From assembly GCA_963662175.1 (NCBI GenBank), contig OY759219.1, forward strand, positions 45,190,675-45,254,674: 64,000 nucleotides of DNA, in the 5' to 3' direction. This stretch comes from Aradus depressus. Taxonomy: Eukaryota; Arthropoda; Insecta; Hemiptera; Aradidae. Numbering within the stretch: position 1 is the first letter of the stretch; every line of letters begins with the position of its first letter. The translations under genes were made by a program, and so were the position numbers. Positions 1-14,500 of the stretch are shown here, one piece after another. Below the pieces are notes generated by a model that had not been told where the DNA came from, did not search any database, and was given only the letters and a program-made list of their open reading frames with translations.

Positions 1-2334
1 AATGTACACGTCAGACTTTTGGTGGGGTCTAATTGAAGAAGAGTAATGTGGGAACGTACAGCAGACAAATGTATACGTCAGACACATTAACTCTTTTGGT
101 TGGGGGCTACTTGAATAAGAGTTATGTGTGAAGGAACAGAAGACCAATGTACACGTCAGACTTTTGGTGGGGTCTAATTGAAGAAGAGTTATGTGGGAAC
201 GTACAGAAGACCATTGTATACGTCAGACACATTAACTCTTTTGGTTGGGGGCTACTTGAATAATAGTTATGTGTGAAGGAATAGCAGACCAATGTACACG
301 TCAGACTTTTGGTGGGGTCTACATTACCATATTTGGTGGGGGGCTAATTGAGGATGAGTTATGTGGGAACGTACAGCAGACCAATGCACACGTCAGACAC
401 ATTACCTCTTCTGGTAGGGGGCTAATTGAAGAAGAGTTATGTGTGAAGGAACAGCAGACCAATGTACACGTCAGACACAATACCTCTTTTGGTGGGGTCT
501 AATTGAAGAAGAGTAATGTGGGAACGTACAGCAGACCAATGTACACGTCAGACACAATACCTCTTTTGGTGGGGTCTAATTGAAGAAGAGTAAAGTGGGA
601 ACGTACAGCAGACCAATGTACACGTCAGACACATTACCTCTTTTGGTGGGGGGCTAATTGAAGAAGAGTTATGTGAGAAGGAACAGCAGACCAATGTACC
701 GTTAGACACATTACCATATTTGGTGGGGGGCTAATTGAGGAAAAGTTATGTGTGAAGGAACAGCAGACCAATGTACACGTCAGACTTTTGGTGGGGTCTA
801 ATTGAAGAAGAGTAATGTGGGAACGTACAGCAGACAAATGTATACGTCAGACACATTAACTCTTTTGGTTGGGGGCTACTTGAATAAGAGTTATGTGTGA
901 AGGAACAGAAGACCAATGTACCCGTCAGACTTTTGGTGGGGTCTAATTGAAGAAGAGTTATGTGGGAACGTACAGAAGACCATTGTATACGTCAGACACA
1001 TTAACTCTTTTGGTGGGGGTCTAATTGAAGAAGAGTTATGTGTGAAGGAAAGGCAGGCCAATGTACACTTCAGACACATTGCCTCTTTTGGTAGGGGGCT
1101 AATTGAAGAAGAGTTATGTGGGCACGTATAGCAGGCCAATGTACACGTCAGACACATTACCTCTTTTGGTGGGGCTAATTGAAGAAGAGTTATGTGGGAA
1201 CGTACAGCAGACCAATGTATACGTCAGACACATTAACTCTTTCGGTTGGGGGCTAATTGAAGAAGAGTTATGTGTGAAGGAACAGCAGACCAATGTACAC
1301 GTCAGACTTTTGGTGGGGTCTAATTGAAGAAGAGTAATGTGGGAACGTACAGCAGACAAATGTATACGTCAGACACATTAACTCTTTTGGTTGGGGGCTA
1401 CTTGAATAAGAGTTATGTGTGAAGGAACAGAAGACCAATGTACACGTCAGACTTTTGGTGGGGTCTAATTGAAGAAGAGTTATGTGGGAACGTACAGAAG
1501 ACCATTGTATACGTCAGACACATTAACTCTTTTGGTTGGGGGCTACTTGAATAAGAGTTATGTGTGAAGGAATAGCAGACCAATGTACACGTCAGACTTT
1601 CGGTGGGGTCTACATTACCATATTTGGTGGGGGGCTAATTGAGGATGAGTTATGTGGGAACGTACAGCAGACCAATGCACACGTCAGACACATTACCTCT
1701 TTTGGTAGGGGGCTAATTGAAGAAGAGTTGTGTGGGCACGTATAGCAGGCCAATGTACACGTCAGACACATTACCTCTTTTGGAGGGGGCTAATTGAAGA
1801 AGAGTTATGTGGGAACGTACAGCAGGCCAATGTACACTTCAGACACATTGCCTCTTTTGGAGAAGGCTAAATGAAGAAGAGTTATGTGGGAACGTACAGC
1901 AGACCAATGTACACGTCAGACACATTACCTCTTTTGGTAGGGGGCTAATTGAAGAAGAGTTATGTGGGCACGTATAGCAGGCCAAGGTACACATCAGACA
2001 CATTACCTCTTTTGGTGGGGGCTAATTGAAGAAGAGTTATGTGGGCACGTATAGCAGACCAATGTACACGTCAGACACATTACCTCTTTTGGTGGGGGCT
2101 AATTGAAGAAGAGTTATGTGGGCACGTATAGCAGGCCAATGTACACGTCAGATACATTACCTCTTTTGGTGGGGGCTAATTGAAGAAGAGTTATGTGGGC
2201 ACGTATAGCAGACCAATGTACACGTCAGACACATTACCTCTTTTGGTGGGGGCTAATTGAAGAAGAGTTATGTGGGAACGTACAGCAGGCCAATGTACAC
2301 TTCAGACGCATTGCCTCTTTTGATGGTGGGCTAA
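1..2334 (+). repeat. Left segment: irregular monomers, 1,291-bp offset repeat
   Basis: This stretch has the most irregular monomers in the window. Several lack 10 bp, so that cagac runs straight into ttttgg (for example near 28, 149, 304, 926 and 1,306). At about 316-345 and 1,608-1,636 a monomer body is missing and ggtggggtcta is joined directly to cattaccatatttgg. Bases 1 to about 410 recur at 1,292 to about 1,700 (offset 1,291) with only scattered changes, and a shorter related copy begins near 772. From about 1,700 onwards units carrying gggcacgtatagcag dominate. No gene is supported. Confidence 0.85.
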
Positions 2335-5300
2335 TTGAAGAAGAGTAATGGGGGAACGTACAGCAGACCGATGTACACGTCAAATACATTACTGCTTTGG
2401 AGGGTCTAATTGAAGAAGAGTTAGGTGGGAACGTATAGCAGACCAATGCACACGTCAGACACATTACCTCTATTGGTGGGGTCTAATTGAAGAAGACTTA
2501 GGTGGGAACGTACAGCAGACCAATGTACACTTCAGACACATTACCTATTTTGGTTTGGGGCTAGTTGAAGAAGAGTTATGTGGGAACGTACAGCAGACCA
2601 ATGTACACTTCAGACACATTACCTATTTTGGTTTGGGGTTAGTTGAAGAAGAGTTATGTGGGAACGTACAGCAGACCAATGTACACTTCAGACACATTAC
2701 CTATTTTGGTTGGGGGCTAATTGAAGAAGAGTTATGTGGGAACGTACTGCAGACCAATGTACACGTCAGACACAATACCTCTGTTGGTGGGGTCTAATTG
2801 AAAAAGAGTAATGTGGGAACATACAGCAGACCAATGTATACGTCAGACGCATTACCATATTTCGTGGGGGCTAATTGAGGAAGAGTTATGTGGGAACGTA
2901 CAGCAGACCAATGTATACGTCAGACACATTACATCTTTTGGTAGGGGGCTAATTGAAGAAGAGTTATGTGGGAACGTATAGCAGACCAATGTATACGTCA
3001 GACACATTACCTCTTTTGGTGGGATGCTAATTGAAGAAGAGTTATGTGGGAACTTAGAGCAGACCAATGTACACTTCAGACACATTACCTCTTTTGGTGA
3101 GGGGCTACTTGAAGAAGAGTTAGGTGGGAACGAACAGCAGACCAATGTACACGTCAAACACATTACCTCTTTTGATGGGGGGCTAATTGAAGAAGAGTTA
3201 TGTGTGAAGGAACAGCAGACCAATGTACACGTCAGACTTTTGGTGGGGTCTAATTGAAGAAGAGATATGTGGGAACGTACAGCAGACCAATGTATACGTC
3301 AGACACATTACCATTTTTGGTGGGGGGCTAATTGATGGAGTTATGTGGGAACGTACAGCAGACCAACGTATACGTCAGACACATTACCTCTTTTGGTGGG
3401 GGCTAATTGAAGAAGAGTTATGTGGGCACGTATAGCAGGCCAATGTACACGTCAGACACATTACCTATTTTGGTTTGGGGCTAGTTGAAGGAGAGTTATG
3501 TGGGAACGTACAGCAGACCAATGTACACTTCAGACACATTAACTATTTTGGTTTGGGGCTAGTTGAAGAAGAGTTATGTGGGAACGTACAGCAGACCAAT
3601 GTACACTTCAGACACATTACCTATTTTGGTTGGGGGCTAGTTGAAGAAGAGTTATGTGGGAACGTACAGCAGACCAAGGTACACGTCATACACATTACCT
3701 CTTTTGGTTGGGGGCTAATTGAAGAAGAGTTATGTGGGAACGTACTGCAGACCAATGTATACGTCAGACACAATACCTCTTTTGGTGGGGTCTAATTGAA
3801 AAAGAGTAATGTGGGAACATACAGCAGACCAATGTATACGTCAGACGCATTACCATATTTCGTGGGGGCTAATTGAGGAAGAGTTATGTGGGAACGTACA
3901 GCAGACCGATGTATACGTCAGACACATTACCTCTTTTGGTAGGGGGCTAATTGAAGAAGAATTATGTAGGAACGAATAGCAGACCAACGCACACGTCAAA
4001 CACATTACCTCTTTTGCTGGGGGGCTAATTGAAGAAGAGTTATGTGTGAAGGAACAGCAGACCAATGTACACGTCAGACACATTACCTCTTTTGATGGGG
4101 GGCTAATTGAAGAAGAGTTATGTGTGAAGGAACAGCAGACCAATGTACACGTCAGACTTTGGTGGGGTCTAATTGAAGAAGAGATATGTGGGAACGTACA
4201 GCAGACCAATGTACACGTCAGACACATTAACTCTTTTGGTGGGGGTCTAATTGAAGAAAGTTATGTGTGAAGGAACAGCAGACCAATGTACACGTCAGAC
4301 ACAATACCTCTTTTGGTGGGGTCTAATTGAAGAGGAGTAAAGTGGGAACGTACAGCAGACCAATGTACCGTTAGACACATTACCATATTTGATGGGGGGC
4401 TAATTGAGGAAGAGTTATGTGGGAACGTACAGCAGACCAATGCACACGTCAGACACATTACCTATTTTTGTGGGGAGCTAATTGAAAAAGAGTTATGTGT
4501 GAAGGAAAGGTAGCCCAATGTACACGTCAGACACATTACTTCTTTTGGTAGGGGGCTAATTGAAGAAGAGTTATGTGGGCACGTATAGCAGGCCAATGTA
4601 CACGTCAGACACATTACCTCTTTTGGTGGGGGCTAATTGAAGAAGAGTTATGTGGGAACGTACAGCAGGCCAAGGTACACTTCAGACACATTGCCTCTTT
4701 TGGTGGGGGCTAATTGAAGAAGAGTTATGTGGGAACGTACAGCAGACCAATGTAAACGTCAGACACATTACCTCTTTTGGTAGGGGGCTAATTGAAGAAG
4801 AGTTATGTGGGCACGTATAGCAGGCCAATGTACACGTCAGACACATTACCTCTTTTGGTGGGGGCTAATTGAAGAAGAGTTATGTGGGCACATATAGCAG
4901 ACCAATGTACACGTCAGACACATTACCTCTTTTGGTGGGGGCTAATTGAAGAAGAGTTATGTGGGCACGTATAGCAGGCCAATGTACACGTCAGACACAT
5001 TACCTCTTTTTGTGGGGGCTAATTGAAGAAGAGTTATGTGGGCACGTATAGCAGACCAATGTACACGTCAGACACATTACCTCTTTTGGTGGGGGCTAAT
5101 TGAAGAAGAGTTATGTGGGAACGTACAATGGGCCAATGTACACTTCAGACACATTGCCTCTTATGGTGGGGGGCTAATTGAAGAAGAGTTATGTGGGAAC
5201 GTACAGCAGACCGATGTACACGTCAGATACATTACCTCTTTTGGAGGGTCTAATTGAAGAAGAGTTAGGTGGGAACGTATAGCAGACCAATGCACACGTG

Positions 5301-6147
5301 AGACACATTACCTCTTATGGTGGGGTCTAATTGAAGAAGAGTTAAGTGGGAACGTACAGCAGACCAATGTACACTTCAGACACATTACCTTTTTTGGTTT
5401 GGGGCTAGTTGAAGGAGAGTTATGTGGGAACGTACAGCAGACCAATGTACACTTCACACACATTACCTATTTTGGTTTGGGGCTAGTGTAAGAAGAGTTA
5501 TGTGGGAACGTACATCAGACTAATGTACATCAGACACATTACCTATTTTGGTTGGGGACCAGTTGAAGAAGAGTTATGTGGGAACGTACAGAAGCCCAAT
5601 GTACACTTCAGACCTATTACCTATTTTGGTTTGGGGCTAATTGAAGAAGAGTTATGTGGGAACGTACAGCTGGCCAATGTACACTTCAGACACATTACCT
5701 CTTTTGGTGGGGGGCTAGTTGAAGAAGAGTTATGTGGGAACGTACAGCAGACCAAGGTACACGTCAAACACATTACCTCTTTTGGTTGGGGGCTAATTGA
5801 AGAAGAGTTATGTGGGAACGTACTGCAGACCAATGTATACGTCAGACGCATTACCATATTTCGTGGGGGCTAATTGAGGAAGAGTTATGTGGGAACGTCC
5901 AGCAGACCAATGTATACGTCAGACACATTACCTCTTTTGGTAGGGGGCTAATTGAAGAAGAGTTATGTGGGAAGGAACAGCAGACCAATGTATACGTCAG
6001 ACACCTTACCTCCTTTGGTGTGCGGCTAATTGAAGAAGAGTTATGTGTGAAGGAACAGCAGACCAATGTACACGTCAGACACATTACCTCTTTTGGTGGG
6101 GTTTTAATTGAAGAAGAGTTATGTGAAAGGAACAGCAGACCAATGTA
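2335..6147 (+). repeat. HOR block P, copy 1
   Basis: This 3.8-kb run of variant monomers recurs at 11,583-15,395 with a constant offset of 9,248 bp. Distinctive landmarks keep their spacing in both copies: aacttagagcag near 3,050, gctaattgatggag near 3,330, a cagactttgg truncation near 4,155, and the acatcagactaatg monomer near 5,513. The left edge falls inside ttgaagaagagt, a stretch common to almost all monomers. This is the expected signature of exchange between misaligned repeats. Confidence 0.88.
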
Positions 6148-6542
6148 TACGTCAGACACAATACCTCTTTTGGTAGGGAGCTAATTGAAGAAGAGTTATG
6201 TGTGAAAGAACAGCAGACCAATGTACACGTCAGACACAATACCTCTTTTGGTGAGGGGCTAATTGAAGAAGAGTTATGTGTGAAGGAACAGCAGACCAAT
6301 GTACACGTCAGACACATTACCTATTTTTGTGGGGAGCTAATTGAAGAAGAGTTATGTGTGAAGGAAAGGTAGCCCAATGTACACGTCAGACACATTACTT
6401 CTTTTGGTGGGGAGCTAATTGAAGAAGAGTTATGTGTGAAGGAACAGCAGACCAATGTACACGTCAGACACATTACCTCTTTTGGTGGGGGCTAATTGAA
6501 GAAGAGTTATGTGGGAACGTACAGCAGACCAATGTAAACGTC
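4373..6542 (+). repeat. 2,170-bp tandem duplication, unit 1
   Basis: Unit 1 of a direct tandem duplication of about 28 monomers. The rare junction taccatatttgatgggg occurs at 4,381 and again at 6,551. All landmarks in between, including the acaatgggcc monomer near 5,125, the agtgtaagaag variant near 5,488 and the gaacgtccagcag variant near 5,893, recur 2,170 bp later. The repeat unit begins inside agacacattacc. Confidence 0.9.
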
Positions 6543-8712
6543 AGACACATTACCATATTTGATGGGGGGCTAATTGAGGAAGAGTTATGTGGGAACGTAC
6601 AGCAGACCAATGCACACGTCAGACACATTACCTATTTTTGTGGGGAGCTAATTGAAAAAGAGTTATGTGTGAAGGAAAGGTAGCCCAATGTACACGTCAG
6701 ACACATTACTTCTTTTGGTAGGGGGCTAATTGAAGAAGAGTTATGTGGGCACGTATAGCAGGCCAATGTACACGTCAGACACATTACCTCTTTTGGTGGG
6801 GGCTAATTGAAGAAGAGTTATGTGGGAACGTACAGCAGGCCAAGGTACACTTCAGACACATTGCCTCTTTTGGTGGGGGCTAATTGAAGAAGAGTTATGT
6901 GGGAACGTACAGCAGACCAATGTAAACGTCAGACACATTACCTCTTTTGGTAGGGGGCTAATTGAAGAAGAGTTATGTGGGCACGTATAGCAGGCCAATG
7001 TACACGTCAGACACATTACCTCTTTTGGTGGGGGCTAATTGAAGAAGAGTTATGTGGGCACATATAGCAGACCAATGTACACGTCAGACACATTACCTCT
7101 TTTGGTGGGGGCTAATTGAAGAAGAGTTATGTGGGCACGTATAGCAGGCCAATGTACACGTCAGACACATTACCTCTTTTTGTGGGGGCTAATTGAAGAA
7201 GAGTTATGTGGGCACGTATAGCAGACCAATGTACACGTCAGACACATTACCTCTTTTGGTGGGGGCTAATTGAAGAAGAGTTATGTGGGAACGTACAATG
7301 GGCCAATGTACACTTCAGACACATTGCCTCTTATGGTGGGGGGCTAATTGAAGAAGAGTTATGTGGGAACGTACAGCAGACCGATGTACACGTCAGATAC
7401 ATTACCTCTTTTGGAGGGTCTAATTGAAGAAGAGTTAGGTGGGAACGTATAGCAGACCAATGCACACGTGAGACACATTACCTCTTATGGTGGGGTCTAA
7501 TTGAAGAAGAGTTAAGTGGGAACGTACAGCAGACCAATGTACACTTCAGACACATTACCTTTTTTGGTTTGGGGCTAGTTGAAGGAGAGTTATGTGGGAA
7601 CGTACAGCAGACCAATGTACACTTCACACACATTACCTATTTTGGTTTGGGGCTAGTGTAAGAAGAGTTATGTGGGAACGTACATCAGACTAATGTACAT
7701 CAGACACATTACCTATTTTGGTTGGGGACCAGTTGAAGAAGAGTTATGTGGGAACGTACAGAAGCCCAATGTACACTTCAGACCTATTACCTATTTTGGT
7801 TTGGGGCTAATTGAAGAAGAGTTATGTGGGAACGTACAGCTGGCCAATGTACACTTCAGACACATTACCTCTTTTGGTGGGGGGCTAGTTGAAGAAGAGT
7901 TATGTGGGAACGTACAGCAGACCAAGGTACACGTCAAACACATTACCTCTTTTGGTTGGGGGCTAATTGAAGAAGAGTTATGTGGGAACGTACTGCAGAC
8001 CAATGTATACGTCAGACGCATTACCATATTTCGTGGGGGCTAATTGAGGAAGAGTTATGTGGGAACGTCCAGCAGACCAATGTATACGTCAGACACATTA
8101 CCTCTTTTGGTAGGGGGCTAATTGAAGAAGAGTTATGTGGGAAGGAACAGCAGACCAATGTATACGTCAGACACCTTACCTCCTTTGGTGTGCGGCTAAT
8201 TGAAGAAGAGTTATGTGTGAAGGAACAGCAGACCAATGTACACGTCAGACACATTACCTCTTTTGGTGGGGTTTTAATTGAAGAAGAGTTATGTGAAAGG
8301 AACAGCAGACCAATGTATACGTCAGACACAATACCTCTTTTGGTAGGGAGCTAATTGAAGAAGAGTTATGTGTGAAAGAACAGCAGACCAATGTACACGT
8401 CAGACACAATACCTCTTTTGGTGAGGGGCTAATTGAAGAAGAGTTATGTGTGAAGGAACAGCAGACCAATGTACACGTCAGACACATTACCTATTTTTGT
8501 GGGGAGCTAATTGAAGAAGAGTTATGTGTGAAGGAAAGGTAGCCCAATGTACACGTCAGACACATTACTTCTTTTGGTGGGGAGCTAATTGAAGAAGAGT
8601 TATGTGTGAAGGAACAGCAGACCAATGTACACGTCAGACACATTACCTCTTTTGGTGGGGGCTAATTGAAGAAGAGTTATGTGGGAACGTACAGCAGACC
8701 AATGTAAACGTC
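6543..8712 (+). repeat. 2,170-bp tandem duplication, unit 2
   Basis: Second copy of the 2,170-bp unit, abutting the first. Over the landmarks I compared it is the same as unit 1. Homology runs about 12 bp past its end, through agacacattacc, where the sequence turns to tctttt instead of atattt. The near identity suggests a recent event or recent homogenisation. This extra unit largely explains why the first composite HOR is longer than the second (9,248 against 7,000 bp). Confidence 0.9.
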
Positions 8713-11594
8713 AGACACATTACCTCTTTTGGTAGGGGGCTAATTGAAGAAGAATTATGTAGGAACGAATAGCAGACCAACGCACACGTCAAACACATTA
8801 CCTCTTTTGCTGGGGGGCTAATTGAAGAAGAGTTATGTGTGAAGGAACAGCAGACCAATGTACACGTCAGACACATGACCTCTTTTGATGGGGGGCTAAT
8901 TGAAGAAGAGTTATGTGTGAAGGAACAGCAGACCAATGTACACGTCAGACTTTGGTGGGGTCTAATTGAAGAAGAGATATGTGGGAACGTACAGCAGACC
9001 AATGTATACGTCAGACACATTACCTCTTTTGGTGGGGTCTAATTGAAGAAAGTTATGTGTGAAGGAACAGCAGACCAATGTACACGTCAGACACAATACC
9101 TCTTTTGGTGGGGTCTAATTGAAGAGGAGTAAAGTGGGAACGTACAGCAGACCAATGTACCGTTAGACACATTACCATATTTGGTGGGGGGCTAATTGAG
9201 GAAGAGTTATGTGGGAACGTACAGCAGACCAATGCACACGTCAGACACATTACCTATTTTTGTGGGGAGCTAATTGAAGAAGAGTTATGTGGGCACGTAT
9301 AGCAGGCCAATGTACACGTCAGACACATTACCTCTTTTGGTGGGGGCTAATTGAAGAAGAGTTATGTGGGCACATATAGCAGACCAATGTACACGTCAGA
9401 CGCATTACCATATTTCGTGGGGGCTAATTGAGGAAGAGTTATGTGGGAACGTACAGCAGACCGATGTATACGTCAGACACATTACCTCTTTTGGTAGGGG
9501 GCTAATTGAAGAAGAATTATGTAGGAACGAATAGCAGACCAACGCACACGTCAAACACATTACCTCTTTTGCTGGGGGGCTAATTGAAGAAGAGTTATGT
9601 GTGAAGGAACAGCAGACCAATGTACACGTCAGACACATGACCTCTTTTGATGGGGGGCTAATTGAAGAAGAGTTATGTGTGAAGGAACAGCAGACCAATG
9701 TACACGTCAGACTTTGGTGGGGTCTAATTGAAGAAGAGATATGTGGGAACGTACAGCAGACCAATGTATACGTCAGACACATTACCTCTTTTGGTGGGGG
9801 TCTAATTGAAGAAAGTTATGTGTGAAGGAACAGCAGACCAATGTACACGTCAGACACAATACCTCTTTTGGTGGGGTCTAATTGAAGAGGAGTAAAGTGG
9901 GAACGTACAGCAGACCATTGTACCGTTCGACACATTACCATATTTGGTGGGGGGCTAATTGAGGAAGAGTTATGTGGGAACGTACAGCAGACCAATGCAC
10001 ACGTCAGACACATTACCTATTTTTGTGGGGAGCTAATTGAAGAAGAGTTATGTGGGCACGTATAGCAGGCCAATGTACACGTCAGACACATTAACTCTTT
10101 TGGTGGGGGTCTAATTGAAGAAAGTTATGTGTGAAGGAACAGCAGACCAATGTACACGTCAGACACAATACCTCTTTTGGTGGGGTCTAATTGAAGAGGA
10201 GTAAAGTGGGAAAGTACAGCAGACCAATGTACCGTTAGACACATTACCATATTTGGTGGGGGGCTAATTGAGGAAGAGTTATGTGGGAACGTACAGCAGA
10301 CCAATGCACACGTCAGACACATTACCTATTTTTGTGGGGAGCTAATTGAAAAAGAGTTATGTGTGTAGGAAAGGTAGCCCAATGTACACGTCAGACACAT
10401 TACTTCTTTTGGTAGGGGGCTAATTGAAGAAGAGTTATGTGGGCACGTATAGCAGGCCAATGTACACGTCAGACACATTACCTCTTTTGGTGGGGGCTAA
10501 TTGAAGAAGAGTTATGTGGGAACGTACAGCAGGCCAATGTACACTTCAGACACATTGCCTCTTTTGGTGGGGGCTAATTGAAGAAGAGTTATGTGGGAAC
10601 GTACAGCAGACCAATGTAAACGTCAGACACATTACCTCTTTTGGTAAGGGGCTAATTGAAGAAGAGTTATGTGGGCACGTATAGCAGGCCAATGTACACG
10701 TCAGACACATTACCTCTTTTGGTGGGGGCTAATTGAAGAAGAGTTATGTGGGCACATATAGCAGACCAATGTACACGTCAGACACATTACCTCTTTTGGT
10801 GGGGGCTAATTGAAGAAGAGTTATGTGGGCACGTATAGCAGGCCAATGTACACGTCAGACACATTACCTCTTTTTGTGGGGGCTAATTGAAGAAGAGTTA
10901 TGTGGGCACGTATAGCAGACCAATGTACACGTCAGACACATTACCTCTTTTGGTGGGGGCTAATTGAAGAAGAGTTATGTGGGAACGTACAATGGGCCAA
11001 TGTACACTTCAGACACATTGCCTCTTATGGTGGGGGGCTAATTGAAGAAGAGTTATGTGGGAACGTACAGCAGACCGATGTACACGTCAGATACATTACC
11101 TCTTTTGGAGGGTCTAATTGAAGAAGAGTTAGGTGGGAACGTATAGCAGACCAATGCACACGTGAGACACATTACCTCTTTTGGTGGGGTCTAATTGAAG
11201 AAGAGTTAAGTGGGAACGTACAGCAGACCAATGTACACTTCAGACACATTACCTTTTTTGGTTTGGGGCTAGTTGAAGGAGAGTTATGTGGGAACGTACA
11301 GCAGACCAATGTACACTTCACACACATTACCTATTTTGGTTTGGGGCTAGTGTAAGAAGAGATATGTGGGAACGTACATCAGACTAATGTACATCAGACA
11401 CATTACCTATTTTGGTTGGGGACCAGTTGAAGAAGAGTTATGTGGGAACGTACAGAAGCCCAATGTACACTTCAGACCTATTACCTATTTTGGTTTGGGG
11501 CTAATTGAAGAAGAGTTATGTGGGAACGTACAGCTGGCCAATGTACACTTCAGACACATTACCTCTTTTGGTGGGGGGCTAGTTGAAGAAGAGT
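8378..11594 (+). repeat. HOR block Q, copy 1
   Basis: This 3,217-bp block recurs at 15,378-18,594 at an offset of exactly 7,000 bp. Landmarks shared at that offset include acacatgacctc near 8,874, the gaccattgtaccgttcgac monomer near 9,914, the gggaaagtacagcag monomer near 10,208, and tgtgtaggaaaggtagccc near 10,362. The right edge lies in gagt, after which copy 1 continues as taatgggggaac and copy 2 as tatgtgggaac. Confidence 0.9.
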
Positions 11595-14500
11595 AATGGG
11601 GGAACGTACAGCAGACCGATGTACACGTCAAATACATTACTGCTTTGGAGGGTCTAATTGAAGAAGAGTTAGGTGGGAACGTATAGCAGACCAATGCACA
11701 CGTCAGACACATTACCTCTATTGGTGGGGTCTAATTGAAGAAGACTTAGGTGGGAACGTACAGCAGACCAATGTACACTTCAGACACATTACCTATTTTG
11801 GTTTGGGGCTAGTTGAAGAAGAGTTATGTGGGAACGTACAGCAGACCAATGTACACTTCAGACACATTACCTATTTTGGTTTGGGGTTAGTTGAAGAAGA
11901 GTTATGTGGGAACGTACAGCAGACCAATGTACACTTCAGACACATTACCTATTTTGGTTGGGGGCTAATTGAAGAAGAGTTATGTGGGAACGTACTGCAG
12001 ACCAATGTACACGTCAGACACAATACCTCTGTTGGTGGGGTCTAATTGAAAAAGAGTAATGTGGGAACATACAGCAGACCAATGTATACGTCAGACGCAT
12101 TACCATATTTCGTGGGGGCTAATTGAGGAAGAGTTATGTGGGAACGTACAGCAGACCAATGTATACGTCAGACACATTACATCTTTTGGTAGGGGGCTAA
12201 TTGAAGAAGAGTTATGTGGGAACGTATAGCAGACCAATGTATACGTCAGACACATTACCTCTTTTGGTGGGATGCTAATTGAAGAAGAGTTATGTGGGAA
12301 CTTAGAGCAGACCAATGTACACTTCAGACACATTACCTCTTTTGGTGAGGGGCTACTTGAAGAAGAGTTAGGTGGGAACGAACAGCAGACCAATGTACAC
12401 GTCAAACACATTACCTCTTTTGATGGGGGGCTAATTGAAGAAGAGTTATGTGTGAAGGAACAGCAGACCAATGTACACGTCAGACTTTTGGTGGGGTCTA
12501 ATTGAAGAAGAGATATGTGGGAACGTACAGCAGACCAATGTATACGTCAGACACATTACCATTTTTGGTGGGGGGCTAATTGATGGAGTTATGTGGGAAC
12601 GTACAGCAGACCAACGTATACGTCAGACACATTACCTCTTTTGGTGGGGGCTAATTGAAGAAGAGTTATGTGGGCACGTATAGCAGGCCAATGTACACGT
12701 CAGACACATTACCTATTTTGGTTTGGGGCTACTTGAAGGAGAGTTATGTGGGAACGTACAGCAGACCAATGTACACTTCAGACACATTAACTATTTTGGT
12801 TTGGGGCTAGTTGAAGAAGAGTTATGTGGGAACGTACAGCAGACCAATGTACACTTCAGACACATTACCTATTTTGGTTGGGGGCTAGTTGAAGAAGAGT
12901 TATGTGGGAACGTACAGCAGACCAAGGTACACGTCATACACATTACCTCTTTTGGTTGGGGGCTAATTGAAGAAGAGTTATGTGGGAACGTACTGCAGAC
13001 CAATGTATACGTCAGACACAATACCTCTTTTGGTGGGGTCTAATTGAAAAAGAGTAATGTGGGAACATACAGCAGACCAATGTATACGTCAGACGCATTA
13101 CCATATTTCGTGGGGGCTAATTGAGGAAGAGTTATGTGGGAACGTACAGCAGACCGATGTATACGTCAGACACATTACCTCTTTTGGTAGGGGGCTAATT
13201 GAAGAAGAATTATGTAGGAACGAATAGCAGACCAACGCACACGTCAAACACATTACCTCTTTTGCTGGGGGGCTAATTGAAGAAGAGTTATGTGTGAAGG
13301 AACAGCAGACCAATGTACACGTCAGACACATTACCTCTTTTGATGGGGGGCTAATTGAAGAAGAGTTATGTGTGAAGGAACAGCAGACCAATGTACACGT
13401 CAGACTTTGGTGGGGTCTAATTGAAGAAGAGATATGTGGGAACGTACAGCAGACCAATGTACACGTCAGACACATTAACTCTTTTGGTGGGGGTCTAATT
13501 GAAGAAAGTTATGTGTGAAGGAACAGCAGACCAATGTACACGTCAGACACAATACCTCTTTTGGTGGGGTCTAATTGAAGAGGAGTAAAGTGGGAACGTA
13601 CAGCAGACCAATGTACCGTTAGACACATTACCATATTTGATGGGGGGCTAATTGAGGAAGAGTTATGTGGGAACGTACAGCAGACCAATGCACACGTCAG
13701 ACACATTACCTATTTTTGTGGGGAGCTAATTGAAAAAGAGTTATGTGTGAAGGAAAGGTAGCCCAATGTACACGTCAGACACATTACTTCTTTTGGTAGG
13801 GGGCTAATTGAAGAAGAGTTATGTGGGCACGTATAGCAGGCCAATGTACACGTCAGACACATTACCTCTTTTGGTGGGGGCTAATTGAAGAAGAGTTATG
13901 TGGGAACGTACAGCAGGCCAAGGTACACTTCAGACACATTGCCTCTTTTGGTGGGGGCTAATTGAAGAAGAGTTATGTGGGAACGTACAGCAGACCAATG
14001 TAAACGTCAGACACATTACCTCTTTTGGTAGGGGGCTAATTGAAGAAGAGTTATGTGGGCACGTATAGCAGGCCAATGTACACGTCAGACACATTACCTC
14101 TTTTGGTGGGGGCTAATTGAAGAAGAGTTATGTGGGCACATATAGCAGACCAATGTACACGTCAGACACATTACCTCTTTTGGTGGGGGCTAATTGAAGA
14201 AGAGTTATGTGGGCACGTATAGCAGGCCAATGTACACGTCAGACACATTACCTCTTTTTGTGGGGGCTAATTGAAGAAGAGTTATGTGGGCACGTATAGC
14301 AGACCAATGTACACGTCAGACACATTACCTCTTTTGGTGGGGGCTAATTGAAGAAGAGTTATGTGGGAACGTACAATGGGCCAATGTACACTTCAGACAC
14401 ATTGCCTCTTATGGTGGGGGGCTAATTGAAGAAGAGTTATGTGGGAACGTACAGCAGACCGATGTACACGTCAGATACATTACCTCTTTTGGAGGGTCTA

